Shown: positions 1 to 13,900, numbered from the stretch's first letter. The stretch is 64,000 nucleotides of DNA from Macrocystis pyrifera (GCA_031763025.1 JASSKH010000009.1:8807305-8871304); one strand, 5' to 3'. Made by a program: numbers and translations. The notes: a model not told the origin generated them from the sequence alone.

Positions 1-77
1 AGAGCTGTAGTCTATGTGGTGAGCGTCCCACACTCACAGCCTAACTTTTAGAGTAGTAGACCGTAAAGAGGAGACGG

Positions 78-288
78 GCGGCGGGGAGGGGGGTGGTGGG
101 CGCACTCATGCCATGCATGGTCGTATCAGTCGTACGACCATAGACCCTCGCATCCCTGCATAGCCGGGACGGAGCACGTCGGGTTTTCACCGACCAGGCA
201 GGCGTTGCTTGCACCAAGAACGAAATCGCCGTGAGACCTTCGGGCGGTCGACCTGCATCCCTATAATACGAACCACATTTTGAGAGCA
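78..288 (-). repeat. SINE-C copy, 3' part
   Basis: A diverged minus-strand copy of the poly-C retroposon described at 27651-28182. On the minus strand it contains the conserved GTGCTCCGTCCCGG block and ends with ATGCATGGCATGAGTG followed by a short C-rich run (the G-rich plus strand at 78-103). It lies in the SPAG6 intron that enters the window from the left; no other feature is visible before the microsatellite at 441. Confidence 0.8.
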
Positions 289-440
289 GATGGGGGGAGA
301 TAATGCGAATACGAGTACGCATGCATATGTGAGTGCGAGTTAATACGCAGCCTCGTCTACATTCCTAAGCAGCACTATTGAAAGACGCACCACCAAAGTC
401 CGTTCGCGCTCTTCCCATCGTTCATTTCCCGGACGCGCCC

Positions 441-510
441 CCTCCTCCTTCTCCCTCTCCCTCTCCCTCTCCCTCTCCCTCTCCCTCTCCCTCTCCCTCT
501 CCTTCTCCCT
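441..510 (+). repeat. (CTCCCT)n microsatellite used as pyrimidine tract
   Basis: About eleven CTCCCT hexamers run directly into the TTTCAG acceptor of the first SPAG6 exon in the window, so a simple repeat serves as its polypyrimidine tract. Confidence 0.9.
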
Positions 511-515
511 TTCAG

Positions 516-646
516 GTGCCGAGCATTCAGCAGTCGGCAGCTCTGGCCCTCGGGCGGCTGGCAAACTACAGCGACGACCTCGCCGAAGCCGTTGTTGGGA
601 ACGAGATCCTCCCTCAGCTCGTGTACTCGCTCTCAGAGCAGAACAG
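516..646 (+). CDS. SPAG6: SPAG6 exon a (first in window)
   Basis: Starts in phase 0 after TTTCAG with VPSIQQSAALALG and ends within the Arg codon of SLSEQNR. The donor is weak (AACAG|GTTCGG), and a MITE-1 copy begins about 12 nt into the intron. Confidence 0.93.
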
Positions 647-3600
647 GTTCGGCTACTATTACGGAGGTCCATACTAAATAGGACCTATGGTATACATAAA
701 AAACCTATATATTTACTATTTTTACTAACAATATTTGGTCCTGTTAACTATGGACCCCCGTAGTATTAATAGACTAACTAACCTAAGTAGGGCTGCACTC
801 CCGTTTAGAGGGAAAAAGTGACTCGAAATAAATACTATCACGGGGGACCATAGTTAATAGGACCTACGGCACACACAAACACCCATATATTTCCATATTT
901 TTACTAACAATATTTTGGTCCTATTTACTATGGCCCCCCGTAATAGGTTACGGTTACGTTGTGCCGCCGTAAATCCGCCGTGTATGGCAAACTTCCTTAG
1001 AAGTGCCTGGACAGCAAATATTACGGGGGGCCATGGTAATATAGGACCAAATATTGTTAGTAAAAAAAGGTAAATATATAGGTTTTTGTGTGTATTGTAG
1101 GTCCTGTTTACTGTGGTCCTCCGTAATAAAGCGTTTCCAAGCACGACGACCAGCTGGAACACCAGCCAGGCAGGACTCTCGTTAGGATTAGGGTTAGGGT
1201 AAGAGTCCCGGATCGGGGGTGGCGGCCGCCGTGAGCCGAAACCGAAAATAATCTCCTCATCGAGAAAAGAAAAACAAATTCCTTACAGTTTCGTGACAAA
1301 ACCCCTCCCTCATTAAAACACGCCTTATTTTGTCCCTCACGCCTAATATTATGCCCCCTTTCGGCCGGTACTCCCTCTCGTTTTGCGGACAAACTACCCG
1401 GAATTAGAGACAGACGTATCTTGTGTCTGCAGCGCAGTGCAGCACTGAAAGGGTTGGTTAATATCATAATCAACCCGAGGCCTTTTCCCTTTTTTGTTTG
1501 TCCCTTAATCGCTACCCTCGTACGCCCTTTTTTTTTACCGTGCAGGTTTTACAAAAAGGCGGCGGCTTTCGTGCTGCGAGCGGTGGCCAAGCACTCGCCG
1601 GACCTGGCGCAGGCGGTTGTAGATTCCGGGGCCCTCGACGCATTGGTCCCCTGTCTCGAGGTATACACGTAGCTTTATATAGATAGAGAGAGAGCAGGGC
1701 GAGCGTTGCCCTGCTGTTCCCTAGGTGTTACCATTAAATACAGGGTTGGACGGAAGTATGGAAAAATTCAGGGATTGGCCGGGCTTAGGAAAGCGGGCAA
1801 AAAGTGGGAACGACACGTTCGCAAAGACTTCGGCCAGAAACAACATCAACATGTGCATTTGGGGTAGGGGCGAAGAAAAGCCGCAGCGATTCAGTAACAC
1901 CACACTGCAGATGTCAGTGCATTTTGGGTACGAGCGAAAATTTGCGGCAGCGACGAGAAGAACTATATGCTGCAAACGAAAAGGTCGGCAGAGTACCGGT
2001 GCCCAGTCATCGGGACTCAGTCGTACGTATGATTCATATATACTTCGAAGTATATATATATATATATAGGCGTGTGCCCGTGGTTTACAGGTGTATTCAT
2101 GTTTCCATGTCTTATTTAAAGTCCACCTTCTCTAACTTTTATCACCCCGTTGATCTCCGTGCGTGATAGGTTTCTGCCTTCAAATTCGCTGTGCTCATGG
2201 ATAGTCGGGATGATTCCTCTGTTGCCGTTCGGTAAAGAAACAATCGATCACCCGTTTTATTTTTTCATGGTTGAGCACTTTCGTTAGATGTGCACCGTAA
2301 CCGCTGACCTAGCAGTCAGCGCTGAGCGATAACTCAGCGGGTGTGGTGTATACATAACTGAACGATGTCGAGGACAGCACGCTCGGCCCTTGGCGCTCTG
2401 TGAGTGACTCCCGCATTATCACGAAGGAAGCAAGTGCAGCCCTATCGCTCAATTTGTTTTTCATGACCCCTCGCTGCGGAAATATATATATATATATGTA
2501 TATTCACATTTGCTTGCTTGGTTCCAGGAGTTTGACCCGACAGTAAAGGAAGCGGCGGCGTGGGCTATCGGGTACATCGCGCAGCACACGGCTGGTGAGC
2601 TGCAGCAAACCAAGAGCACCCCCCCCCGCACACATGCACCGTGCTATGTATCACGGCAGTGAAGCACACCGTATCCTATCTGTGACAGAAGCTCCCAGCG
2701 TCTGCTGGAAAGCGTACGCGTGCGGTCTGCAAGTCCATGCAAGCCGCCCTTTGTAGGGCAGCAGAGTGCCTTTCCAACGCTATCACCTCCATCTCATCTC
2801 TTTGCAAAGCATGAAGTGTTGGAATCGAACGCCTTCTGGTACTAGAAACCCGCTGTTGTCCACTATTGTTGCTACATGCCTAGGGTAGGACCAATAGGAC
2901 ACGCGGCTTAAAAACAGCGCCTTTCTATGGGAACGGCGACCGTCGCCGCCTGGTCACGGCCCCTCACAACATGTACCCCATTCGCAACTTCCTGTAGAGC
3001 TTGTACATGACTTAAATCAGGGGGGGAAAGAGGCCGAAGCGTTGGAAATGATGGCCAACGCATTATCTCGCCCCCATGACCTCATCATCAGTATCCGAAG
3101 ATCCACTCCCTCCCTCCCTCCCTCTCTCTCCTCCCTCCCTCTCTCCCTCCCTCCCTCCCTCCCTCCCTCCGCTCCCTCCCTCCCTCCTTCCCTCCCTCCC
3201 TCCCTCCCTCCCCTCCCTCCCTCCCTCCCTCCCTCCCTCCCCCCCCCCCCCCCCCCCCCCCTCCCTCTCCCCCTCCCCCCCTCCCTCCCTCCCTCCCTCC
3301 CTCCCTCCCTCCCTCTCGTTCGAACAGACCTGGCGCAAAACGTTCTCGATGCAGGCACCGTGCCGCTACTGGTGCTGTGCATCCAGGAGCCCGAGATCAC
3401 GCTCAAGCGCATATCGGCTTCGGCGATGAGCGACGTCTGCAAGCACACCCCGGAACTCGCGCAGGCGGTAGTGGATGCCGGGGCTGTGGCTTACCTGTCC
3501 CCGCTCATCATGCATCCCGACTCAAAACTGAAGCGCCAGGTTAGAGCAGGGGCACCGGGGGGTCTGCTATTATTCATCCTCGCTCTGAGACTGGGTATAA

Positions 3601-6600
3601 GCGCCTTCCGTTATCCGTATACGGGTGTTTGATGGCGGTAGGCGCTCCTACAAGAGCAGTGGGTTCTATTCTTTTTTTTTTCCATCCTCGCTCTAAGTCT
3701 GGATATAGCCACCTTCCGTTATCTGTATTCGTGTATTAGATGGCAGTAGGCTCTCCCACAAGAGCAGTAGGTTATGTTGCTTGTGACGTGAGGCGATACA
3801 GTAGCAGGTGCTCCTCTAATAGTCCCGGTAGGCTTTATTGCTTGCGGCGTGAAGGCGACGCACAGCAGCCAGTAGGTGCTCCTTGTAGTACGCTCAGTAG
3901 GCTCTATTGACGTGACACCGGGGGGTATATATGCGGCACAGCAGGTGCTCCAATAACAAGCCCAGTAGGTTCTGTTGGGTGTGGCATGTGGTGGAATACG
4001 CAGCAGTAGGTGTGCTCCCGCAATAGCTCAGTAGTAGGTATCGGTTGATCGTGACGCGGGATATCACACATTCCGGGGGGGGGAACTATGAATAATCAAG
4101 ACCTAATCTGCTTAGTAAAAATACTGGAGTACCAGGTATATAGTTTTCTGTGTACTTGATGGGTCCTGACTGCTGTGGTCCCCCGTAATATTGCGTCCAG
4201 CTGTTAACCCTCTGAGGGCAAACTGCCGCAGTCCCGTGATGGGGACAAACCAGTCAAATTCTAAGTAATTTGTCCCCGAAACGGGACTGTGGTCCTGAAA
4301 GGGTCAACAGCAATAGAGTGCGTGTGGCCACGGCCATAAAGTATCAATTTTGCTCGCTGCGGATATTTGATGGTGTGATATGATAAGCGCCAGAACATGA
4401 AAACAGAATAATAAGATGATCGTTTCACAGATTTTCATTTTTTGCTGGCGCCAGATAACCCACGTGTTATACCCTCAAGAGCGGAGAACGTGAAAACAAA
4501 ATCATAACAAGATATCCATGTTTTTTCTGTCAGTCACTAGAAAGTCATTTCTTATCACAAGAAAAAAAGAAACGAAAAAAAAAACACACACACACACACA
4601 CGCGTTTTCGGGGTGTGGTCCTTTTCCCTTCCCCCGAAAAAAACAAACAAAAAGGTGTGCTGCTGCCTGGGGCAAATCGCGAAGCACTCGGTGGACCTCG
4701 CGGAGGTGGTGGTGGAGGCGGAAGTGTTCCCAAACATACTCAAGTGTCTCAGGGACTCCGACCTCTACGTGCGCAAGAACGCGGCTACCTGCATACGGGA
4801 GATCGCCAAGCACACGCCCGAGGTGAGGGGGGCGACGAAAATATGAAGGGCCTTTATGCGTTAATAGCAAGACGCAACTGTCCTTAGATTTCTACCCTGA
4901 GTGCCATGGCATAGTATATACTGTACGAGTCTGCCCCGCAATGTATGGAAAAATTGTATTAATTGTTAATATACAAACGGTGCTTTTATTTAGGTACATA
5001 GCGGTATATAGTGCTGTAATGGACGAGGGGGGGGGGGGGGGGGGGTACTCATTGTCGTGCACGGCCGTAGTCATATGTAATGGACGAGGGCGGTAGGGGG
5101 GGTAAAGTGTGGCGATAGTCCCCGGTGGCTTGGTAGGTGGACCGCGTGCCTATTGAGATCGATTTCGTGGGTTCGAGTCTTACCGAGCGCATACGACTCG
5201 TAGGGACTTTTTTCTTGCATAAAAATCGATCAGCGGAAAGAAAGCGTGGTGGCGCGAGTTACAATGCTCCGGTGAGAATCGACGAGCAGTGGGAAGGCTG
5301 GACCCCATGCGCGATGAAAATGAAAGCACGTATCGGGGGGGAGAAGGGACGACACCTACCTCCCTGTGACCACGGCTAGTCCAGAAGATTGCTGAGGATA
5401 AAACCTCCTACGAGTTAAGCTGGAGGGTCAAAATGATGACGAAAAAAAAGAAAAAGAGCAAACACAAACAAAGTAGTGTTTCGTTTACCATCCGACGGCA
5501 GTGTAAAGCAGCATGAATGACCTTCAGCGTTGATCACTTATAAAACAACAAATTCCGGGAAAGGAGAAGATAGCCCAACAGGACAACCCGAAAAAACAAA
5601 CACAGGAAACCTGTGCATCTGTTTCTGTTCCCTAATATCGTTGTGATATGGTACAAGGATGGCAGGTATTGGGAGATGTATACACAAGAGGGTAGCGTCT
5701 GGAGAAATGAGATGTTTCCATTGGTGATTCCGGGAGACGTACTAGAAGCGTGATCGCATATGCTCAACATCTTTTTGAGCGGTTCGCATCAGTGAAGAAG
5801 TACAACGGTGATTTTATTTGTTTTCGTTTGCCACCCGACACTGTTTGGCATGGGCTTCTTCAACGTTGATCACTCATGAACGTTAGCTTTCCTCGAAAGC
5901 ATTGCAGCCCATACGGCAGGCGTTCGGTGTTGTACGAGGGGGGTGACCGCGTGTTCATCTTGCTTCTTTTCTTTTTCTTTTTTTTAATTTTTCGTATATC
6001 ACGGTACTCTCCCACTAGAAGCGGAGGACTCGTTGGGACTGCTGGTCACTGAGCCTGTGCACAGTAGTGTGATGAGCTTCAGCGTCGATGGCCCGTAAGC
6101 GTCCATCATCACCACAAAAAAGAAGAAGCCGAGGGAATGACAAAAAAAAAGAGGGAACCTATGCACAAAGTCTACAGTAGCTCCCTTACTGTCGATAGAC
6201 GATATCGTCGCCCCTTCCCCGCGTCCCCCCTATGATGCCCAGATGTTTCCGTGTGGCAAAGCAATAGAGAGTAGAGCTCACATAGTAGGAGAATGTGAAA
6301 TATACAAGGAGGAACGGGATGTGTTAGAAGAGGAGATGAGGGAAATAGACGAATGTGACCTGGAGGAGTTTGATACACTTGATAGCAACGAGAAAACGAT
6401 CGCTATCCTAGGAGATAGATGGTGGCCACAGGCGGCCACACAGGAAGGGGATAAGATTAGCAAAAAAATTCCATGTCATATACAGAAACAACGTAATGAT
6501 GAGCGCCCAATCGTTGGAGGTGTCTCTGTTAGGAGTAGGAACGGTACTCCGTCTCCAAAGGGTGGCATGGTCAATGGTCAAATGACTAAGGCAAGCAACA

Positions 6601-6617
6601 AATGAGTACGCCCCCCC

Positions 6618-6653
<36 letters not shown>

Positions 6654-8432
6654 TATATGGTCAAACGACTACGGCCATGCATGATAATGAGTACACCCCC
6701 CCCCCCCCCCCCCCCCCCCACCCCCCCCAACCTATGGCCATAGGACTACGTCCATGCATGACAATGAGTGTGCACCCCCCCGGCCTCACCAGAGGACCAA
6801 GGGAAGCCCAAAAGGAAATTTATGGACAAAGTCTAACTCCCTTCTGTGCCTACGTCCGGCTAAACATCGATAGACGACATCATCCCCCCCCGACTACGGC
6901 CATGCATGATAAATAGTACATCATTGATGCTGTCATCCATACGCAAGAAAACCCGCCTCACAAGCGGTTCTTAGTAGGATGCAGCTCACCCTTCATGCGA
7001 CTCACCCAACACCTCACGGCGCTTCGCGCTCGGTGCAAGCAATGTCTGCCTGGTCGGTGAAAACACGACGCGCTCCATCCCGGCATTGTGGGGATGCGAG
7101 GGTCTATGGTCATACGACCTCGGCCATGCATGATAATGAGTATACCCCCCCCCCCCCCCCCCCCCCCCCGCCGTCCAGAAGACCGAGGGAAAAATGGAAA
7201 CCTATGGACAAAAGCTATCTCCTTTCTGTACGTACTTTCGGCGTAACGCCAACAGACTACGTCCCCCCCCCCCCCCCCCCCCCGCCGGCCTGCTCTAGAA
7301 AACCAAGAGAAAAAAATAAACCTATGCACGAAGGTCTAACTCCCTCTGTACCGACTTAACATCGATAGATGATATCATTGCCCCCCCCCCTGTCCCTCCC
7401 ACTTGTTTGATCATGAATATAAACCCTTGGCGTATGCCCAGCTGGCGAAGCTAATCGTCAACTCCGGTGGGGCGGCCGCTTTGGTGGACTACGTTGCGGA
7501 TGCCCAGGTAAAAAAAAAAAAAAATCAGGACAGTATGCGGTACCAGACACATAATATGAAGTAGGAATGCTGGGTTTCTTTTTATGGGTTTCTTATCTAA
7601 GAATGGTGTGCGTACTACAAAAATTTCATCATATAGCGACCTACGAATTTCTTATTTCTCTGTGAACCTCGGCATAAGAATCAGGAAATAATGTTCCTGG
7701 TTGGGATTCTTATTTAAGAACGGGTGCGTTCTGCACACACTTCAGTGCATCGAATCCAGGATGAATTCCATATTGTCCTGTCGATCTCAAGCCTGCCTTT
7801 TCTTATTTCCCGTTTTCTTAAACAGGTATCCTGTAGTGCAGTAGTCGTCAATACGTTCAGTCTTGGAGAGGAACTCGCGCAAGCAGTTTTTTTTTGCTTG
7901 TACGTAGCTATCGTCAACCTTAAACGTTGTGTGCGGCGGAACCGGGACGGCGAAGGGTTCAGGAAGCTCGAGAAAAGGGGTCCTTATTTCCTTTATAATG
8001 CCGTAAAATCTATATTAACTCCTAAATCACTCGGAGCTACACTGCTAACGAAAGAGGGGAGCGTCGCTGTCATCCAGAGGCAAGAAAGAAAGTCCGCCTC
8101 ACAAGCGGTTCTCGGTACATAGGATGCAGCCCACCCTTCACGCGACTCGTCCGACACCTGACGTTCCGCTGCGTGCTTGGTGCAGGCAATGCCTATCAGG
8201 TCGGTGAAAACCCGACAAGCTCGGCATTGTATAAGACTTCGGCCATGCATGGTAATGAGTACCCCCGGGTAAAATTAGGAAACAATTCTACGTAATATAT
8301 GAAAACAACGTAATGAACGCCCCAAGTGTTGGAGGTGTCTGTTCGGCGGAATAGGAGCGGTGCTCCGTCTCGAAAGGGATACGTGGTCGACGGCCAAGTG
8401 ACGAAGGCAAGCAACAAATGAGTACGCCCTCC

Positions 8433-8519
<87 letters not shown>

Positions 8520-9923
8520 TCCTCTTCTCCTCTGTGTACGGCCACGCCCGGTATATCACACGACAGGGCAACGCGAAGCTGCCCGGCATCATGGCCGTCG
8601 GGTACATCGCGGCTTTCAGCGAAACCTTGGCGCTGGCTGTGATCGTGTCCAAGGGAGTCGCACCGCTAAAGGATGTGAGTTTTTCAGCGTTGGATATCGT
8701 ATCAAAAACGTCCGATAGATTTATATATATATATATATCCCAAAAATCTTCTTCTTTTTTTCGATATATATATATATATATATATCATATCGAACGCGTT
8801 TTTTGTTGCTCTCCATCATACCCTGCTGGCATCCCCCTGCTTTTGTCGTGTGTGGATACATGAACGAGCCCTTTCGACGTACCAAATGATCGAGATGGTA
8901 CGTATCGATAAATTATCATTAATAGTGTGTTTGTTTATCGGTATCGTGTATCACTCTGGAGGCAAATGTAACGATATTTTAGTCATCAGTGTGAACACCA
9001 AAAGGTCCTTACTTTTCACACCGACACTTGGTACATCGAGCTCGATTTCTCGTTCGATTTTTCCATTATATGTGCGGGTTGTTATTTTACAAAAAAAAAA
9101 AAAAAAAACGCCGCCGCCGCCGCCGCCGCCACCGCCGTCACCGCCGCGGCAGAAGGTCCTCTCTCAAAAACAAACCTTGAACCCTTTTAGCACTGCATTG
9201 CATAGGTACACACAGAAACCTTAATCTGACACTAATTTCCAAGCGTTTCGTGCCCAGCCGTGGGAGTGCAGTCCTTAACCCCTTCAGTACCGCAGTCCCG
9301 ATTTGGGGACAAACCAGTCTAATTCCAAGTGATTTGTCCCCAAAACGGGACTGCGGCACTAAAAGGGTCAAGGGCTCGTTATGACACAGGGGTTCCCTCG
9401 TTTCCTTTCATTTTTTTTTTTCTCGTGGCCCTGATTGCAGGCGGTCAGGAAAGTAAGTCGGACCGAAGGGAGAGGGGCATTTACTGTTTGGCGTGAGCAT
9501 GCTTCCTCCGCGCCCGCGTGCGGGATGTTGCATGACGGTAGTTTTGATGGTGACCTCAAAAATCAAGTCTTCCGTGTTTTTTTTTTTTTATAGTGTTGTG
9601 CGTTTCCTGATACCGTGCGGGACCACCGAGTCGCAGGCAGGATACCGCTACGAAGCTTGTGCTAGCTGACCGTTGCCCTGCCGCCAGACTTAAGCGTGCG
9701 CTAGATATTTTTTTTATCCCGACACCACTGCGCCCACGTTTGTTCTTAGAAAACACGAGTCTAAAATGTAGTGTGGGACAATTTTGCTGACTCGATGCTC
9801 TCGCACTTTCCGCGACAAGAAAAAGGCACACGCATAGTTTTTGTTTTTGCTTTTAGTACTGTTTTTTTTAGCGGTGGGAACCCGCCGGGATTCGAACCCC
9901 GGCCGTCATGTATACGCTATTCA

Positions 9924-9963
<40 letters not shown>

Positions 9964-10131
9964 CGAGGTTAATCACTAGGTCTCGGGAGTGGCCGGTAGT
10001 GTGCCAGGACAAAGTCAACCATTGGATCACTCAGAAAGAGAGCCAAGAAAGCAAATGTAAAAAAAAAAATCCAGAGGGAAGCGAATGAATAAGAAAGCCC
10101 ATAAATATTTTATTATTCTTGTCACCCCCTC

Positions 10132-10188
<57 letters not shown>

Positions 10189-10785
10189 ATGGCCTTAAAT
10201 CAATTCATTGAAGCTGTCATCCGTACGCAAGTCCGCCTCACAAGCAGTTCTTAGTGGGATGCAGCTCACCCTTCGTGCGACTCTCCCAACACCTCACGGC
10301 GCTTCGCGCTTGGTGCAAGCAATGTCTGCCTGGTCGGTGAACACCCGACGTGCTCCGTCCCGATATTGTAGGGATGCGAGGGTCCATGGTCTTACGACTA
10401 CGGCCATGCATGACATGGATACATGAGTATCAGCCCCATAAGACTCCGGCCATGCATGGCATGAGTACCCCCCCCCCCCCCCCCCCGTCGCTGGCTCCTG
10501 CCTGCCCCCCCCTTCCGTTTACGTTTGACAGGCGCTGGTCGCCGAGCCCGAGGATCACATCAAGGCAGCTTCGGCGTGGTCCCTGGGGCAAATCGGTCGG
10601 CACACGCCAGATCACGCTCGCGCTTTAGCGGAGGGTGATGTTCTGCGACACCTCCTGGTGAGGGGAAACTGGGGGGCGGGGGTGGAGGGGGAGCGGGGTG
10701 GGGGGGGAGAGGGGGAGGGGGGGGGGGGGGGGACGGGGGGGGGGGGGGGGGGAGAAGGAGGGGGAAGGGGGGGGGGGGGGGTGGA

Positions 10786-10827
<42 letters not shown>

Positions 10828-10917
10828 GGGGGGGGGGGGGGGGGGGGGTATTCATCTGTTGCCTGCCTTAGTCATTTGACAATTGACCACGCATCCCTTT
10901 CGAGAAGGAGGGGGGAA

Positions 10918-10964
<47 letters not shown>

Positions 10965-13900
10965 GTGGTTATCGAGAGGACAGTGGTGGATGTGTTGTCT
11001 ATCCACAAAGGATGAGGGGCTCTGTCGTTACATCTGCTTGACCGTTTTTTTTGCGCCTTGTACTTTTTTGTTGTCTTGAGCGTGAAATTTAGATACAAAA
11101 GTACGGTAGTAGCATTGTTGCCTCTTGCCCAGCGGTCGGAGATACATCTTCTCCCCTATTTTGCTTGGAAGCAGAGGCCTAACGGGGGCGGGGGGGGGGG
11201 GAGAGGGGCAGCCATCGAACCGGTCACCATGGTAGCGCGCGCGTAAAATCACGTGCGTAGGCAGGCGCCTCAGCCGGCGCTGCCAAAAATGCCGCCGTCC
11301 GCCCATTCAGCGGGCTAAACCGTTCCGCTCAATGGAGGCCGCCGTCCGGCTGGGGAGGCAATATATATATATATTTAGAACCCCATGGTATCGGGGAAAA
11401 CATATTTTTTATATTTTAATCTACCGAGGTACCGGTGGGTTGCCTGGCGCACTCTGAGGATGGATCGCCCCGAAAAGCCCCTCCAGGATCGATCGAAACC
11501 TACCTCCCTCATAATTTGCAACAGCTGCGGTCCGTGCGCGTTTGATACATGAATACCGGTGTAAGATTCGTGTAACGTCGCTATGGGATGAAATATAAGG
11601 AATGACTGTTAATAGTAATAGGCATACATGTATGGACGCAACGGAATCCACATTTCCGCCCCAAGAGTGGTATTAACCATAGATGTTTAATGGGGTCTCC
11701 TGAATCCGGCTGGACGTCCCCGGTGGCTTGGTAGGTGGTCCGCGTGCCTATCGAGATCAATTTCGTGGGTTCGAGTCTCACTTAGTGCATGCTCGTGTAG
11801 ACTTTTTCTTGCAATAAAAAATTGAATAGCAGAAAGCGCGAGAGCGTGAGTTAGCTAAATTCGATCAAGATCGACGAGCAGAGGGAATGCTGAACCCTAT
11901 ACGCGACAAAAAAATGAAGGCACGTGCCGGGGGGGAGAAGGAAGGACACCTGTGACCACGGCTTGTCCAGAAGATCGCTGAGGGTAAAAAGCTCCTACGA
12001 TTTAGGCTGGAAAGTAAAAGTGAAGATTTAAAAAAAAGAAGAAAAAAGACCCATCCCGCGGTAGGGATCGCACTTTTTTTGGCTCAACATTGCGTGCACA
12101 TCTCGTACAGATCATCTACAGATCATCTTCAGACCATCTACAGGTCATGTACAGGTCATGCACAGATATCTCAATGATCTAGGCCCTTCAAGGCAGATAT
12201 ATCTATTCCCAATGTTGTACTATCTACAGTAGCTAATAATTTAATGCTGCCGGTGGGGAGCCGTGTTATATCATTCTGCATGCTCTTACGAGTGTAGTAC
12301 ATGTTGAGTTATGTGCTACGTACACCCGGTACAAACTCTTACAGCGGCAGGCAGGCAGGCAGGCAGCTGAGGAGGAACCAGACTATCCACCGTAGATCAT
12401 GATCTGCCCGCAGGTGTAGCAATACCGTCTGACTGGTTGACCTCCTCGGGCAAGCAACCACTGGTACTGGTTATCGATATAATAGTCTGCTTACTTTTAC
12501 GAGCATGCTTCCTATTTGTTTTTAAACTGACTGTACTTCGCAGCGCTTACCAGCAGTGCTGTTCGTCGGGTGTGCGCGAACGGAGTTGTTTGAATGTCAT
12601 GTTTCGGGCGAGACATTTGGGCTCCTCGTGGGTAAAGTCACCACACCTACAAGGCTCAGAAAATAATTCGTTTGCTCCTTCCACACAAGGGCCTTTGAGG
12701 AACACGCGGTCTTCTCGGTTTCTGCGGTGACTTGTACAGCTTACCGCATGCACCTGGTACCTATACACGTACGCGCGCGCGCGCGGACCTCACTTTTTGT
12801 TTCTGTCTGAGGTGTAGGCGTGCTTCAGCCATATCATTGGGTAATATTCCCTGCTTTTCGTTTTTATTTTTACCGAGAGGTATTCTTCCACTCCAGAGTA
12901 AAGTTAGTTACTGGAGCCTGTCCTGAGACTACGGACCGACTGCATCGTATTATTGCATCGTGGCGAGTTAACGTGAGAACAACAAAAACAACACAAAAAT
13001 AAAGCTTATCAACGGTCCTGACGTTTCCGTCCAGAGTGCTGTTATTACGGGGGACCGTAGTAAACAGGACCAAATATTGTTAGTAAAAATAGGCAAATAT
13101 ATAGGTTTTTATGTATTCCCTAGGTCCTATTAACTACGGATCCCCGTATTAATGGTTGTTTGCAGTAGAGGTCTCCCCAATCTGGACGGAAATAGAAGGA
13201 TCGTCCGGGAACACATACAGTGTCCAAGCGGTCCTTACATATCCGCCTAAAGTGCTACTCCTACGGTGGTAGTAGCCGTTTCTTCGGGCCTCCCCACTTC
13301 TTGGACTCCTTCGTTCGGTCTCTCGCCTGATCTCTGGAAACAAAAAAACAAAGTAAAAATGAACTGGCCTCGTACAGCGGTTGTTCCCGTCTTTCGACCG
13401 ACGGGGGATCGTGTTAAATAGGACCTACGGTAAACACAAAAAACCTACTGCTGCTGTACACACTTCGCTATTTTGACTGACAACATTTGGTCCTATTTAC
13501 TGCTGTATGCCCCCCCCCGTACTAGCGAGAAAAGAGTTGAACAAATGCTGTGTACGCACGCGTGCGCAAAAAACCGGATTCCTCTTGTTGAGGTCGTTTG
13601 TTGTGACTCGCACCTTGACACTCCGACTGCTGTGGGATCAAGAGATGCATGCCTGATGAACGTGATAGCACCAAAGCTAGAATACGCAGGAGAAGTACGG
13701 GAAGGGAGAGCGACGTTCGTGAAACAGTTAGAAACAGTAGTGTAGATGACAGCAGTTAAAAAATACTCTTGAGGTGCTCAAGCATCTCGCTGGATCTTTT
13801 GTCCTCGAAAGGGAAGGAGCCTACAGCCTAGTGATGCAGTGTTAAGGGCGGAACTGAGAATGTACCCAATCAAGATAAACAGAGACGTGCGAAAGTTGAA

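Noticed and set aside
3042-3632. Ser/Pro-rich and Gly/Arg-rich long open frames over the CCCT repeat
   Set aside because: Products of the microsatellite; the true exon occupies only 3328-3539.
8275-8652. Poly-Gly/poly-Pro open frames over C-runs (also at 10625, 29171, 41046, 47335 and 57294)
   Set aside because: Homopolymer tracts keep frames open without coding meaning.
12547-12768. Cys-rich minus frame
   Set aside because: Too short and without a recognised pattern.
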